A stretch of 64,000 nt of DNA from JBBQNY01 sp038255255 (lineage in GTDB: Bacteria > Pseudomonadota > Gammaproteobacteria > Xanthomonadales > Ahniellaceae): positions 6,417 through 70,416 of the forward strand of contig JBBSLL010000012.1 of the NCBI GenBank assembly GCA_038255255.1. The letters are read 5' to 3'. A program made the position numbers and the translations under genes. The notes under the pieces were generated by a model that made no database searches, was not told where the DNA came from, and worked only from the letters and a program-made list of their open reading frames with translations. Positions 9,458 to 17,782 of the stretch are shown here, piece by piece (the stretch's first letter is position 1; each line of letters starts with the position of its first letter).

Positions 9458-10840
9458 ATGTCCGCTGCTGCGCCCCCCACACGACGATTGCGCAGCGAGG
9501 TCATCGCGACGCTGCTGCTCGCACTGCCGATTGTCGGCGGCCAGCTGCTCAGCGTGGCGATGAACGTGGCGGACACCCTGCTGGCCGGCCACCTGTCCAC
9601 GCGCGTGCTCGCCGCCGTGGCCATGGGCTACCAGATCTGGGTCCTGGCGCTCCTCGCGGTACTCGGGCTCATGCTCGCGCTGACGCCGACTGTCGCGCAA
9701 CTCGACGGAGCCGGGCGACGCGCCGAGGCTGGCGCCGTTTTCCGGCAGGCGTTGTGGCTCGCGGTGCTGCTCGGCGTCGTGCTGTTCGCGGGCATGCGCG
9801 CCTCGCGACCGCTGCTGGTGGCCTTCGGCGTCGATGCGGAAATCGTCCCCGAAGCCATCGCATTCCTCGACGCGATGTCGTGGGGCACCTTCCCGCTGGC
9901 GATCTTTTTCGCCTGCCGGTATTTCAGCGAAGGCCTGTCGCTGACCAAGCCCGCGATGTACTTCGGCATCGTCGGCCTCATCGTGCTCGTGCCGTTGGCG
10001 TGGGTGCTGATGTACGGAAAGTTCGGCGTGCCGCCACTCGGCGCGCGTGGCGCCGGCATCGCGCATGCGACAGTGCTGTGGCTGCAGGCCATCGGGTTCC
10101 TGGTCTACATCGCGCGGCGCCGCCATTTCCTTGCGGCACAACCCTTCGCGCGGTTCGACTGGCCGGATTTTCCGGCGCTGGCGGCGCTGCTGGCCATCGG
10201 ACTGCCGATGGGCATCGCGATCCTCATGGAAGGCGGGCTGTTCGTGTCGACCGCGCTGCTCGCGGGTTCGCTGGGAACCATTTCCGCCGGTGCGCACCAG
10301 ATCGCAATCAACGTGGCTTCCATCGCTTTCATGCTGCCGCTCGGCATCGGCATGGCCACCACCGTGCGCATCGGCAATGCAGTGGGGCGCCAGGACCCGG
10401 AAGGCATCGCGTGGGCGGCACGCGCAGGCATCGCCATTACGCTGGGAACGCAGGCGGCTTCGGCGGCGTTGCTGCTCGGCGTGCCAACACTCATCGTCGG
10501 GGCCTACACGCGCGATGCAGAGGTCGCGTCGCTCGCCGTCGGGCTGCTGCTGCTCGCCGCTATATTCCAGCTCGCTGATGGATTCCAGGCGTTCTTCAAC
10601 GGCGCGCTGCGCGGCCTCAAGGACACCTTCGTGCCGATGATCATCACCATCTTCGCGTACTGGGGCGTCGGCTTCGGTCTTGGCTGGTGGCTCGGCATCG
10701 CGCGGGGCGGCGGGGTGCGCGGCCTCTGGATCGGTCTCATCGCAGGGCTCACGGTCGCGGCGCTCGGCCTGGGCTGGCGGCTCGCCACCCAGCTGCGCCG
10801 CCGCACTGCGGATCATCGGGCACAGTTGCTTGCGCGGTAA
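9458..10840 (+). CDS. MATE family multidrug efflux transporter (NorM-like)
   Basis: 460 residues with about twelve membrane helices, the normal size for MATE antiporters, which export cationic drugs in exchange for Na+ or H+. Family features include LLALPIVGGQLLSVAMNVADTLLAG in the first helices and GLPMGIAILMEGGLFVSTALLAG in the second half. Both sit at equivalent positions of the two six-helix bundles. The ATG at 9458 is the first start after the divergent SDR gene. It is followed by a 144-base gap without visible features. Confidence 0.92.
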   Translation: MSAAAPPTRRLRSEVIATLLLALPIVGGQLLSVAMNVADTLLAGHLSTRVLAAVAMGYQIWVLALLAVLGLMLALTPTVAQLDGAGRRAEAGAVFRQALWLAVLLGVVLFAGMRASRPLLVAFGVDAEIVPEAIAFLDAMSWGTFPLAIFFACRYFSEGLSLTKPAMYFGIVGLIVLVPLAWVLMYGKFGVPPLGARGAGIAHATVLWLQAIGFLVYIARRRHFLAAQPFARFDWPDFPALAALLAIGLPMGIAILMEGGLFVSTALLAGSLGTISAGAHQIAINVASIAFMLPLGIGMATTVRIGNAVGRQDPEGIAWAARAGIAITLGTQAASAALLLGVPTLIVGAYTRDAEVASLAVGLLLLAAIFQLADGFQAFFNGALRGLKDTFVPMIITIFAYWGVGFGLGWWLGIARGGGVRGLWIGLIAGLTVAALGLGWRLATQLRRRTADHRAQLLAR

Positions 10841-10984
10841 CGGGCACGGCCGGGATCGCGCGCAGCCCGGCCCCGGGTATGCTGCGCGCCGGCGCGTGTC
10901 GCCATCAGTCATGGGTGACCTTTGAACGATGCCGCCTGGCCCCATTGCCGTTAGCCTCGATCCATTCCTGTCAGCGAATCCAAC

Positions 10985-12868
10985 ATGACCACCTCCACCG
11001 CCCCGGCCGCGGCGCCGCCGCGCAAGCTGTTCCTGCCCTTCCGCATGGTCCGCGGTTTCTGGCGCGCACTCGATTTTTCGCGCCGGGTGGTGTTCAACCT
11101 CATTTTCCTGCTGATCGTGATCCTGATCCTCGCGGCGATCGGCAAGGACTCGCAGCCGGTGCTCGAGAAGACCGCGCTGGTGCTCAATCCCGAAGGCGCG
11201 ATCGTCGAGCAGTACACGGTCGATCCCGCCTCGCGCATGCTGGCGAAGGCGCTCGGCGAGGAAACCGCCGAAGTGCAGTTGCGCGACATCGTGCGCGCAA
11301 TCGACGTCGCCGCGAAGGATGGCAACATCGCACGGCTGGTGATCGTGCCCGACGGGATCATGAGCGTCGGCATGGCGCAGCTGCACGAGATATCCGCGGC
11401 GATCGGGCGCTTCCGCGCAACGGGCAAGCCGGTCATCGCTTTTTCCGAGGGCATGGAGCAACGCGGCTACTTCCTCGCCGCGCAGGCCGACAGGATCTAC
11501 CTCGATCCCGACGGCGGCATGATCCTGCAGGGACTCGGTCGCTATCGCACGTATTTCAAGGATGGCCTCGACAAGCTCGGCATCGAGATGAAGCTGTTCC
11601 GGGTCGGCGAATTCAAGTCGGCCGGAGAACCCTGGATCCTCAACCAGCAGTCGCCCGAAGCGCGCGCAGCCGATCTCTACTGGATGAGCGACGTGTGGCA
11701 GCGCTACCTCGTCGAGGTCGGCGCGCGCCGCAAGCTCGCCCCGGTCGCCATCACGGCGCAGATCGAGGGCGCGGTGGAAGGACTCAAGGCGGTCGACGGC
11801 GATCTTGCGAAGTTCGCGCTCGCCAATCGCTGGGTCGATGCGCTGAAGACACGCGACGAGTTCCGCAAGGAACTGATCGCCGCCGGTGCCCTCGACGAGG
11901 AAGAGAAAACGTTCCGCCAGGTGCACTTCCAGCGTTACGCGGACCAGGCCAAGGCGCTCGACCTGACCAAGATCGGCGATGGCGTCGCGGTCGTGGTGGC
12001 ACAGGGCGAGATCGTGCCGGGCGAGCAACCGCCTGGCATGGTGGGCGGCGAGTCGGTGGCGCAGCTCATCGAGGACGCGCGCGAGGACGAACACGTCAAG
12101 GCGCTGGTGTTGCGGGTGGATTCGCCGGGCGGTGGCGTGTTTCCGTCCGAGCAGATCCGCCGCGAGGTTGCGTTGACCAAAGCGGCCGGCAAGCCCGTGA
12201 TCGTTTCGATGGGCAACGTGGCTGCATCAGGCGGCTACTGGATCAGCATGAATGCCGACCAGATCATCGCGGATCCGAGCACGATCACCGGGTCGATCGG
12301 CATCTTCGGGCTGATCCCGAATGCGGTCGGCAGCATGGGCAAGCTCGGTCTCAACACCGACGGGGTGGGCACTACGTGGCTGGCGAATGCGGGCGATCCG
12401 ACGCAGCCCTGGGATCCGCGCGTGGGCGAGGTGATCCAGAGCATCATCAACCACGGCTACGCCGAGTTCATCGGCAACGTGGCGCAAGCGCGCAACAAGT
12501 CCGTTGCATCCGTGGATGAGGTCGCGCGAGGCCGCGTCTGGAGCGGCGAGCAGGCGCGGGCACGCGGGCTCGTCGATCGCATGGGCACGCTGCGCGAAGC
12601 AATTGCCCTCGCGGGCGAACGCGCCAAGCTCGGCAAGGATTTCCCGGTGCGTTATGTGGAGAGGGAACTCTCACCGTTCGAGCGGTTCCTCGTGGGTTTC
12701 GGCACATCGCGCGCGGGTGCATTCATCGCCGGCAAGATGATCGGCACCGAGGCGGCGTTCCTGCCTGAGCGCCAGCGCACCGAGCTCGCAGGCCTGATGC
12801 GCCTGGTCGAGCACGCGCGCACCCGCCAGGGCGTCTCGCTCATCGCCCACTGCGAGTGCGGGCTGTAA
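10985..12868 (+). CDS. sppA: Signal peptide peptidase SppA, 67-kDa type
   Basis: 627 residues with an N-terminal membrane anchor (about 37-53, VFNLIFLLIVILILAAIG). SppA degrades cleaved signal peptides in the membrane with a Ser/Lys dyad. The likely catalytic lysine is K211 in EFKSAGEPWI and the serine is S415 in NVAASGGYWI, matching K209 and S409 of E. coli SppA. Both halves of the tandem fold are present, so this is the long form. It is followed after 15 bases by an SDR gene on the same strand. Confidence 0.95.
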   Translation: MTTSTAPAAAPPRKLFLPFRMVRGFWRALDFSRRVVFNLIFLLIVILILAAIGKDSQPVLEKTALVLNPEGAIVEQYTVDPASRMLAKALGEETAEVQLRDIVRAIDVAAKDGNIARLVIVPDGIMSVGMAQLHEISAAIGRFRATGKPVIAFSEGMEQRGYFLAAQADRIYLDPDGGMILQGLGRYRTYFKDGLDKLGIEMKLFRVGEFKSAGEPWILNQQSPEARAADLYWMSDVWQRYLVEVGARRKLAPVAITAQIEGAVEGLKAVDGDLAKFALANRWVDALKTRDEFRKELIAAGALDEEEKTFRQVHFQRYADQAKALDLTKIGDGVAVVVAQGEIVPGEQPPGMVGGESVAQLIEDAREDEHVKALVLRVDSPGGGVFPSEQIRREVALTKAAGKPVIVSMGNVAASGGYWISMNADQIIADPSTITGSIGIFGLIPNAVGSMGKLGLNTDGVGTTWLANAGDPTQPWDPRVGEVIQSIINHGYAEFIGNVAQARNKSVASVDEVARGRVWSGEQARARGLVDRMGTLREAIALAGERAKLGKDFPVRYVERELSPFERFLVGFGTSRAGAFIAGKMIGTEAAFLPERQRTELAGLMRLVEHARTRQGVSLIAHCECGL

Positions 12869-12883
12869 CGCTGCGGGCCACGC

Positions 12884-13660
12884 ATGACCGACGATCGCTG
12901 GCGACTCGATGGCCGCACGGCGCTGATCACCGGCGCGAGTCGCGGCATTGGCCTCGCATGCGCGCGCGGACTGCTCGAGCGGGGCGCCACGGTACTGCTC
13001 ACCGCGCGCGACGATGCGCATCTTGAAGGCGTCGCCGAGGAACTCCGCGAGGAGTTCGGCGAAGCGCGCGTGCACGCGCTGGGCGCGGATGCAGCCGAAG
13101 GCGAACAGCGACTCGAGATCTTCGACTGGATCGACGATCTTGAAGTCGGGCTGTCGCTGGTCGTCAACAATGTCGGCAACAACGAGCGGCGTCGCGCGAT
13201 CGAATACGACGCACCGACGTTCCATGCGCTGTTCGACGTCAACCTGGTGAGTGCGTTCGAGATCGCGCGGCTCGCGCAGCCGCGCCTCGCGGGGCATGCT
13301 CAGTCCGCGATCGTCAACGTGGCGTCGGTGTCGGGCCTCACGCACGTGCGCACCGGCGCCGCCTACGGCGCGGCCAAGGCGGCGCTGCTGCAGCTCACGC
13401 GCAACCTGGCCTGCGAATGGGCAATCGACGGCATCCGCGTCAACGCCGTAGCCCCGTGGTACATCCGCACGCAACGCACCGCGACCGCATTGGCCGATCC
13501 CGACTATCTCGAGGAAGTGCTGGCGCGCACGCCACTCGGGCGCATCGGCGAGCCCGATGAAGTCGCGGCTGCGGTGGTTTTTCTTTGCCTTCCCGCTTCG
13601 GCGTACATCACCGGGCAGATCGTTGCCGTCGATGGCGGCTTCACCGCATTCGGCTTCTGA
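12884..13660 (+). CDS. SDR family oxidoreductase (classical, tropinone reductase-like)
   Basis: 258 residues. It has the cofactor motif TGASRGIGLACA and the NNVGNNERR variant of the NNAG motif. The catalytic serine region is VASVSGL and the YxxxK is YGAAKAA. The C-terminal form (DEVAAAVVFLCLPASAYITGQIVAVDGGF, in parts) is that of classical NAD(P)-dependent short-chain dehydrogenases. The Asn-rich NNVGNN segment resembles tropinone-reductase-like enzymes; the substrate is unknown. It lies 15 bases after sppA and ends one base from the convergent DUF4124-type gene. Confidence 0.9.
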   Translation: MTDDRWRLDGRTALITGASRGIGLACARGLLERGATVLLTARDDAHLEGVAEELREEFGEARVHALGADAAEGEQRLEIFDWIDDLEVGLSLVVNNVGNNERRRAIEYDAPTFHALFDVNLVSAFEIARLAQPRLAGHAQSAIVNVASVSGLTHVRTGAAYGAAKAALLQLTRNLACEWAIDGIRVNAVAPWYIRTQRTATALADPDYLEEVLARTPLGRIGEPDEVAAAVVFLCLPASAYITGQIVAVDGGFTAFGF

Positions 13661-13661
13661 C

Positions 13662-14291
13662 TCAACGGCAGAAGCGCGCCAGCGCGTCGCGGGCGCCCGC
13701 GTATTCCTGGTCGAGCGCGGCGCGCTGATCGTTGAACGCGCGCCGCCGCTGGCTTCCGGTTTCGTCGGCCCGCTGCTTCCACCAGCCGCAGAGCTCGCCA
13801 CGCGGCATCGCGCGGCAGCGGTCTTCGACGTAGGTGTATTGCGCTCCGTAGCGCGCATCGATCGTGCCGCTCACGAGTCCGGAGCCGGAAGCGCCTACGC
13901 CGAGCGTCCAGAGGGGCACGTAGCGGCCGCGCGGCGTAGGGTCGGAGCTGACGTAGCTGGCTCCATCATTCGAGGTGCACCGGAACATCTGCGGGAGGGG
14001 ATCCTCGATGCGCACCTGCGCGACGGTGGCGGGTGGAGTGTTCGCGGCAGCCGGTCGCGGCGGGCTCGGGTCGATGGGAGGCGGCAGGTAAGCACGCGGG
14101 AGCATCGGCGCTTCGAGCGTTTCGGAATCGGCCTCGCAAGCCTGATCCTGGTAGCTGATCGCGCCGTCGGGCGTGCGGCACTTGAACACTTCGCTGGCCG
14201 TGGCGTCTCCAGCGAGTACCAGAACCATGATCAGGACCCTGCCCTGGCAGCATCTGGAAACAGCAAAACGCGGCGGAGAGCAGTTGCCCAT
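13662..14291 (-). CDS. Secreted DUF4124-domain protein
   Basis: 209 residues. The ATG at 14291 gives a basic start and a hydrophobic stretch (RVLIMVLVLAGDATAS) typical of a signal peptide; a second ATG at 14228 would remove most of it. The mature N-terminus EVFKCRTPDGAISYQDQAC is the DUF4124 pattern, a small beta domain with a Cys pair found in many proteobacterial periplasmic proteins. The C-terminal half has more cysteines (MFRCTSNDG, RCRAMPRGELCGWW) and ends in a charged helix. Function unknown. It is downstream of the dehydratase gene on the same strand (41-base gap). Confidence 0.75.
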   Translation of the reverse strand: MGNCSPPRFAVSRCCQGRVLIMVLVLAGDATASEVFKCRTPDGAISYQDQACEADSETLEAPMLPRAYLPPPIDPSPPRPAAANTPPATVAQVRIEDPLPQMFRCTSNDGASYVSSDPTPRGRYVPLWTLGVGASGSGLVSGTIDARYGAQYTYVEDRCRAMPRGELCGWWKQRADETGSQRRRAFNDQRAALDQEYAGARDALARFCR

Positions 14292-14332
14292 ACGGCAGAT
14301 CCTACTCGCGGTCCCAAGGTGACTCCGAGGGG

Positions 14333-15286
14333 CTATTGCCAGGGCAGGCGCTCGAGATCGAGATTGCCGCCCGAAACGATGACGCCGATGCGCTTGCCCG
14401 CGAACAGATCGGGATGCGCGAGGATGGCCGCGAGCGGAACCGCCGCAGAGGGTTCGACCACGATCTTGAGACGCTCGAACATGAGCCGCATCGCGGCGAC
14501 GATCTGCTCCTCGGTCGCGGTTGCGATGCCTGCGCAATGCCGGCTCAGGATCGCGAACGGCAGCTCGCCGAGCGTCGCCCGCAGACCGTCGCAAATCGTC
14601 GCGATGGGCCACTCGGTGATGCGCCGGCCCTGCGCGAGCGAAGCCTGCGCATCGGACGCCGAGGCGGGTTCAGCGCCCCACACGGCGACGCGACGGTCGC
14701 GTCCGTGCGCCACCACCGCAGTTCCCGAAAGCAGGCCTCCGCCGGATACGGGCGCCATGACAACGTCGAGGGCGCCTGCGGTCTGCTCGAACAACTCCAG
14801 CGTCGCCGTGCCCTGGCCCGCGATGACGCGCGCGTCGTCGAAGGGATGCACGGGTGCCGCTCCGGTTTGCGCGAGCGTCGCCGCCATGCCGGCACTACGC
14901 GCGGCCATGGTCGGCTCGCAGTCGATCACCCGGGCGCCATAGCGCACCACGGCTTCGCGCTTGGTCGCGGCGATGTTGTTCGGCACCACGACGTATGCCG
15001 GGACCCCACGCAGCTGGGCGGCTCGCGCGATTGCGGCGCCGTGATTGCCCGAACTCTGCGTGACGATGCCGCGCGCTGCCTGCGCGTCGTCGAGCGAGAA
15101 CACGGCATTGCAGGCCCCGCGGAACTTGAAGGCGCCCACGCGCTGGAAGTTTTCGCACTTGAACACGAGGTTGCAACCGGTGAGCGCATCCAGGCTTGAG
15201 GAGCGCAGCAATTCTGTGCGCCGTATCCAGGGGGCGATGCGCGCCGCGGCGATCTCGACCGCATGGATGTCCGGCAACGGAGTCAT
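14333..15286 (-). CDS. PLP-dependent threonine/serine dehydratase
   Basis: 317 residues, fold-type II PLP enzyme without a C-terminal regulatory domain. It has the PLP-lysine motif GAFKFRGACN, the substrate loop SSGNHGAA, the phosphate-binding SGGGLLSG, and the C-terminal VSGGNLD. It converts threonine or serine to the 2-oxo acid and ammonia; serine racemase activity is also possible in this subfamily. The start ATG overlaps the stop of the EamA transporter gene (ATGA), so an amino-acid-related role for that transporter is plausible but not shown. Confidence 0.88.
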   Translation of the reverse strand: MTPLPDIHAVEIAAARIAPWIRRTELLRSSSLDALTGCNLVFKCENFQRVGAFKFRGACNAVFSLDDAQAARGIVTQSSGNHGAAIARAAQLRGVPAYVVVPNNIAATKREAVVRYGARVIDCEPTMAARSAGMAATLAQTGAAPVHPFDDARVIAGQGTATLELFEQTAGALDVVMAPVSGGGLLSGTAVVAHGRDRRVAVWGAEPASASDAQASLAQGRRITEWPIATICDGLRATLGELPFAILSRHCAGIATATEEQIVAAMRLMFERLKIVVEPSAAVPLAAILAHPDLFAGKRIGVIVSGGNLDLERLPWQ

Positions 15287-16242
15287 GGTCCTGATGTTGA
15301 CGCAAGCGGCGCCGGTGCGGGTGGTCGGGATCCGCCGAGGCTCGCGAGTGCGGAGCCGGCCACGACCAGCGCCGCGCCGCACCAGCCGACCAGCGCAACG
15401 CGCTCGACCGCAATGGCTCCCGGCACCAGCGCGGCCAGCGCGTAACCGGAGAGCAGCGTCAGCACCGGCGTCACCGCGAGCACCAGGCTGACGCGCGAGG
15501 CCTGCCAGTGCGCCAGTGCCGCCGCGAACGCGCCGTAGGCGACCAGCGTATTGACCGAGCAGTAGAGAAGCAGCCAGGCGTGCGTTGCATCGAGTTCGAG
15601 CAGGCTGCGCGGCTGGGCAAATGGCGCAAGCACGATAGCGGCGACCACGAACACGAAGCCAAGGATCGCGGCGGCCGACAGCCGCATCAGCAATTGTTTC
15701 TGTGCCAGCGCGTAGAAGGCCCACACGACGGCCGCAAGCAACACCCACGCGCTGCCCGCGAGGTACACCGACTGCTCGGGTTGCTGGCGCCATTGATCAT
15801 GTGCGAACAGGGCAAGTCCACCGACCACCGCGACGAGTCCCAGCCACTGCCACATCGCGTAGCGCTCGTGGAACACGACGAGCGCGCCCAGCGCCATCAG
15901 CAGCGGCGCCGCCTGGATCAGCAGCTGCGCGTTGGCCGGCGTCGTCGCGTCGACCCCGAAGAGGTAGAACACGTAGTTGCCGATAAGTCCCGCGCTCGCG
16001 ATCGCCAGCAGCCCCCATTCACCCCGCCGCAGGCGCGCGAATCCGCCGAGCTCTCCGCGCAGCGCAAGCCACAGCACCGCGACCACTGCGGCGAACACGA
16101 ACCGCGCCCAGGTGAGGGTGATGGGATCGAGCGCACTCAGCGTGAGCTTGAGGGCGAGTGGTAGCGTCGCCCAGCACGCGGTGGTGACCAGCGCGAGCGC
16201 AAGTCCCAATTGCCAGCGGCCGCTGGGCTGGTGTCGCGACAT
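15283..16242 (-). CDS. EamA family (DMT superfamily) metabolite transporter
   Basis: 319 residues and about ten membrane helices in two EamA repeats, the normal RhaT/YdcZ-like layout for metabolite exporters. Typical segments are LPLALKLTLSALDPITLTWARF at the start, split over the first two helices, and NTLVAYGAFAAALAHWQASR in the second repeat. It precedes the threonine/serine dehydratase with a four-base overlap and is divergent from the Tyr/Gly-rich lipoprotein gene. The substrate is unknown. Confidence 0.88.
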   Translation of the reverse strand: MSRHQPSGRWQLGLALALVTTACWATLPLALKLTLSALDPITLTWARFVFAAVVAVLWLALRGELGGFARLRRGEWGLLAIASAGLIGNYVFYLFGVDATTPANAQLLIQAAPLLMALGALVVFHERYAMWQWLGLVAVVGGLALFAHDQWRQQPEQSVYLAGSAWVLLAAVVWAFYALAQKQLLMRLSAAAILGFVFVVAAIVLAPFAQPRSLLELDATHAWLLLYCSVNTLVAYGAFAAALAHWQASRVSLVLAVTPVLTLLSGYALAALVPGAIAVERVALVGWCGAALVVAGSALASLGGSRPPAPAPLASTSGP

Positions 16243-16294
16243 GGCGTTAGTCTCCAGCGAGGCGGCGAGTATAGGAGTCGCAATGCGGCTGCTT

Positions 16295-16323
16295 CACGCT
16301 CGTGACGTGGCGTCACGAGTGTG
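16295..16323. promoter_or_regulatory. Inverted repeat between divergent EamA and lipoprotein genes
   Basis: A 13-base inverted repeat with one mismatch (16295-16307 and 16311-16323) and a three-base centre; its core CTCGTGACG / CGTCACGAG is perfect. No T run follows, so it is not a standard terminator. It lies in the 188-base divergent gap and could be an operator. Confidence 0.4.
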
Positions 16324-16430
16324 TCGTCGCCTGGAATGAGGAATCTCCGTTACGGGAAGATTCAGGGGCAATTCACTGCCTGCGGCCCAATATGAAGAAT
16401 CCGTGAAAGCTGCAGTTCGAGGACGACCCA

Positions 16431-17447
16431 ATGAAACGTGTGCTGCCGATACTTGCGCTTGGCCTCCTCGCCGGCTGCGCTACCTACCCCGACTACGGCT
16501 ACTACGACGACGGCCGCACTTACGATGGCTACACTTCAGACGGCTATTACGATGATCGCTATCGCGAGGGCGGCGACTACTACTACAGCACGCGCCCGAA
16601 TTATTACGACGACGGCGGCTACTACGGATACGGGCCCTACTCCGGCGGCTACGGCTATGGGGGTTACGGTGGCTACGGTTACGGTGGATACGGCAATTCG
16701 CTGGGTTACGGCTTGGGATACGGCTCGCGCATCGGCCTCGGATTCGGGTTCTCGTCGGGAAGCTACTATCCCTACGGGGGTAACTACGGGCGCTATCCCT
16801 ACGGCGGCTACTACGGCGGCTATCCATACGGATATTCGGGCTACAACAGCTATTACTCGCCGCGGCGTCACTACCGGTACGACCGCTACAACGGCCGGGG
16901 CAACAACGATCCCTGGCTGGATGCGCGCAACCGCTACGGAACTCGCGGAGACGGCGTCGTCGACAGGGATGCGAGCGATCTCGCCAACGATCTCGCCAGG
17001 CAACGTGGCGTAAGAGATGGCGCCGGGACCCCGGCCGGTGACCAACGCACCAGTTCCTACGCGTTCCCGTCCTCGCGCAACGCACGCGATCGCGACCCCA
17101 CGCCGTATGACCGCAACGGCTGGCGCAGCGATTACCGCGATGCGCAGCTGGCGTCGCCGCGCAGCGCGGCATCGGGCGATGCGTATTCGCGCGACTCGTC
17201 CGCGCCACAGTTGCGCATGGAGCAGGCCCCGGCAAGCGAATGGCGCGGACAATCCCGGCAGCCGCAGGGTTACGCAGCGCAGCGGTTCGACTCGGCTCCC
17301 CGATCGCAGAACGCCCCGGCGCCCCGATTCGAAGCAGCGCCGCAGCGTTTTTCGCAGCCTTCCGTCGCACCGCGAGTCGAATCGAGGAGCAACGCCGGAT
17401 CGCAACGCAGCTCGGCGCGTGAACGGGACGCAACGAACGACGATTAA
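16431..17447 (+). CDS. Tyr/Gly-rich outer-membrane-type lipoprotein
   Basis: 338 residues. A short signal peptide ends in a lipobox (L13-A-G-C16), so lipidation at Cys16 is expected. Residues about 18-150 are extreme in composition: runs of Tyr, Gly, Asp and Ser such as GYGYGGYGGYGYGGYG. The C-terminal half is Arg/Ser/Gln/Asn-rich with no hydrophobic core. Tyr/Gly plus Arg richness is the pattern of intrinsically disordered, condensation-prone or adhesive proteins. No enzymatic domain is visible. Function is unknown. A probable small RNA gene follows. Confidence 0.8.
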   Translation: MKRVLPILALGLLAGCATYPDYGYYDDGRTYDGYTSDGYYDDRYREGGDYYYSTRPNYYDDGGYYGYGPYSGGYGYGGYGGYGYGGYGNSLGYGLGYGSRIGLGFGFSSGSYYPYGGNYGRYPYGGYYGGYPYGYSGYNSYYSPRRHYRYDRYNGRGNNDPWLDARNRYGTRGDGVVDRDASDLANDLARQRGVRDGAGTPAGDQRTSSYAFPSSRNARDRDPTPYDRNGWRSDYRDAQLASPRSAASGDAYSRDSSAPQLRMEQAPASEWRGQSRQPQGYAAQRFDSAPRSQNAPAPRFEAAPQRFSQPSVAPRVESRSNAGSQRSSARERDATNDD

Positions 17448-17507
17448 TAGTCTCCAACTGTGTCGGAATGCGGGGACTGCAGTCAGCTGGCAGCAATTCT
17501 CGCTTCG

Positions 17508-17513
17508 TATAAT
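17508..17513 (+). promoter_or_regulatory. Consensus -10 box upstream of the putative small RNA
   Basis: A perfect TATAAT with no matching -35 at the usual distance (CTGGCA at 17487-17492 is only 15 bases away). The terminator at 17646-17673 makes it more likely to drive a short RNA than mnmG. Confidence 0.5.
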
Positions 17514-17519
17514 TCGGGC

Positions 17520-17673
17520 CATCGGAATTCAAACTTCTGGTGCCCGGAAATCTAGTCCTCTTGGATTCCCCCCTGTTCCCGAAAGGTCTACCGGGCATCA
17601 GATTCTCACAACGCGGCGGCTGAAATGCCGCTTCGACGCAGACCGACGGGGCGCGAAAGCGCCCCGTTTTTTT
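17520..17673 (+). ncRNA. Putative small RNA upstream of mnmG, family not recognised
   Basis: A roughly 154-base interval starts six to seven bases after a perfect TATAAT and ends in an intrinsic terminator. No plausible coding frame is seen. Three helices can be drawn. A long-range stem pairs 17539-17547 with 17591-17599 (GGTGCCCGG with CCGGGCATC, one G-U). A small hairpin has GCGGC at 17616-17620 and GCCGC at 17627-17631. The third is the terminator stem. Several GGA trinucleotides occur. It does not match 6S, SRP, tmRNA or RNase P RNA as I know them. An alternative is an attenuating leader of mnmG, but the terminator precedes the mnmG start by 110 bases. Confidence 0.5.
17646..17673 (+). 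terminator. Strong rho-independent terminator upstream of mnmG
   Basis: A 9-bp perfect stem (ACGGGGCGC 17646-17654 with GCGCCCCGT 17659-17667), GAAA tetraloop, followed by a seven-base T run. Confidence 0.92.
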
Positions 17674-17782
17674 GTGCGCGCGCCGTTGGCGTGGCACAGT
17701 CCGGGGTCATGAACGCTTACGACCCCATGTCGATTCCCGCGCGCGCCCGCCGCACCTCGCAATCCTTCAATCCGGATTGATC

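Noticed and set aside
8936..12094. Open frame of over 1000 codons antisense to the MATE and sppA genes
   Set aside because: Composition is His/Arg/Asp-rich and motif-free, and it crosses several well-supported genes on the other strand.
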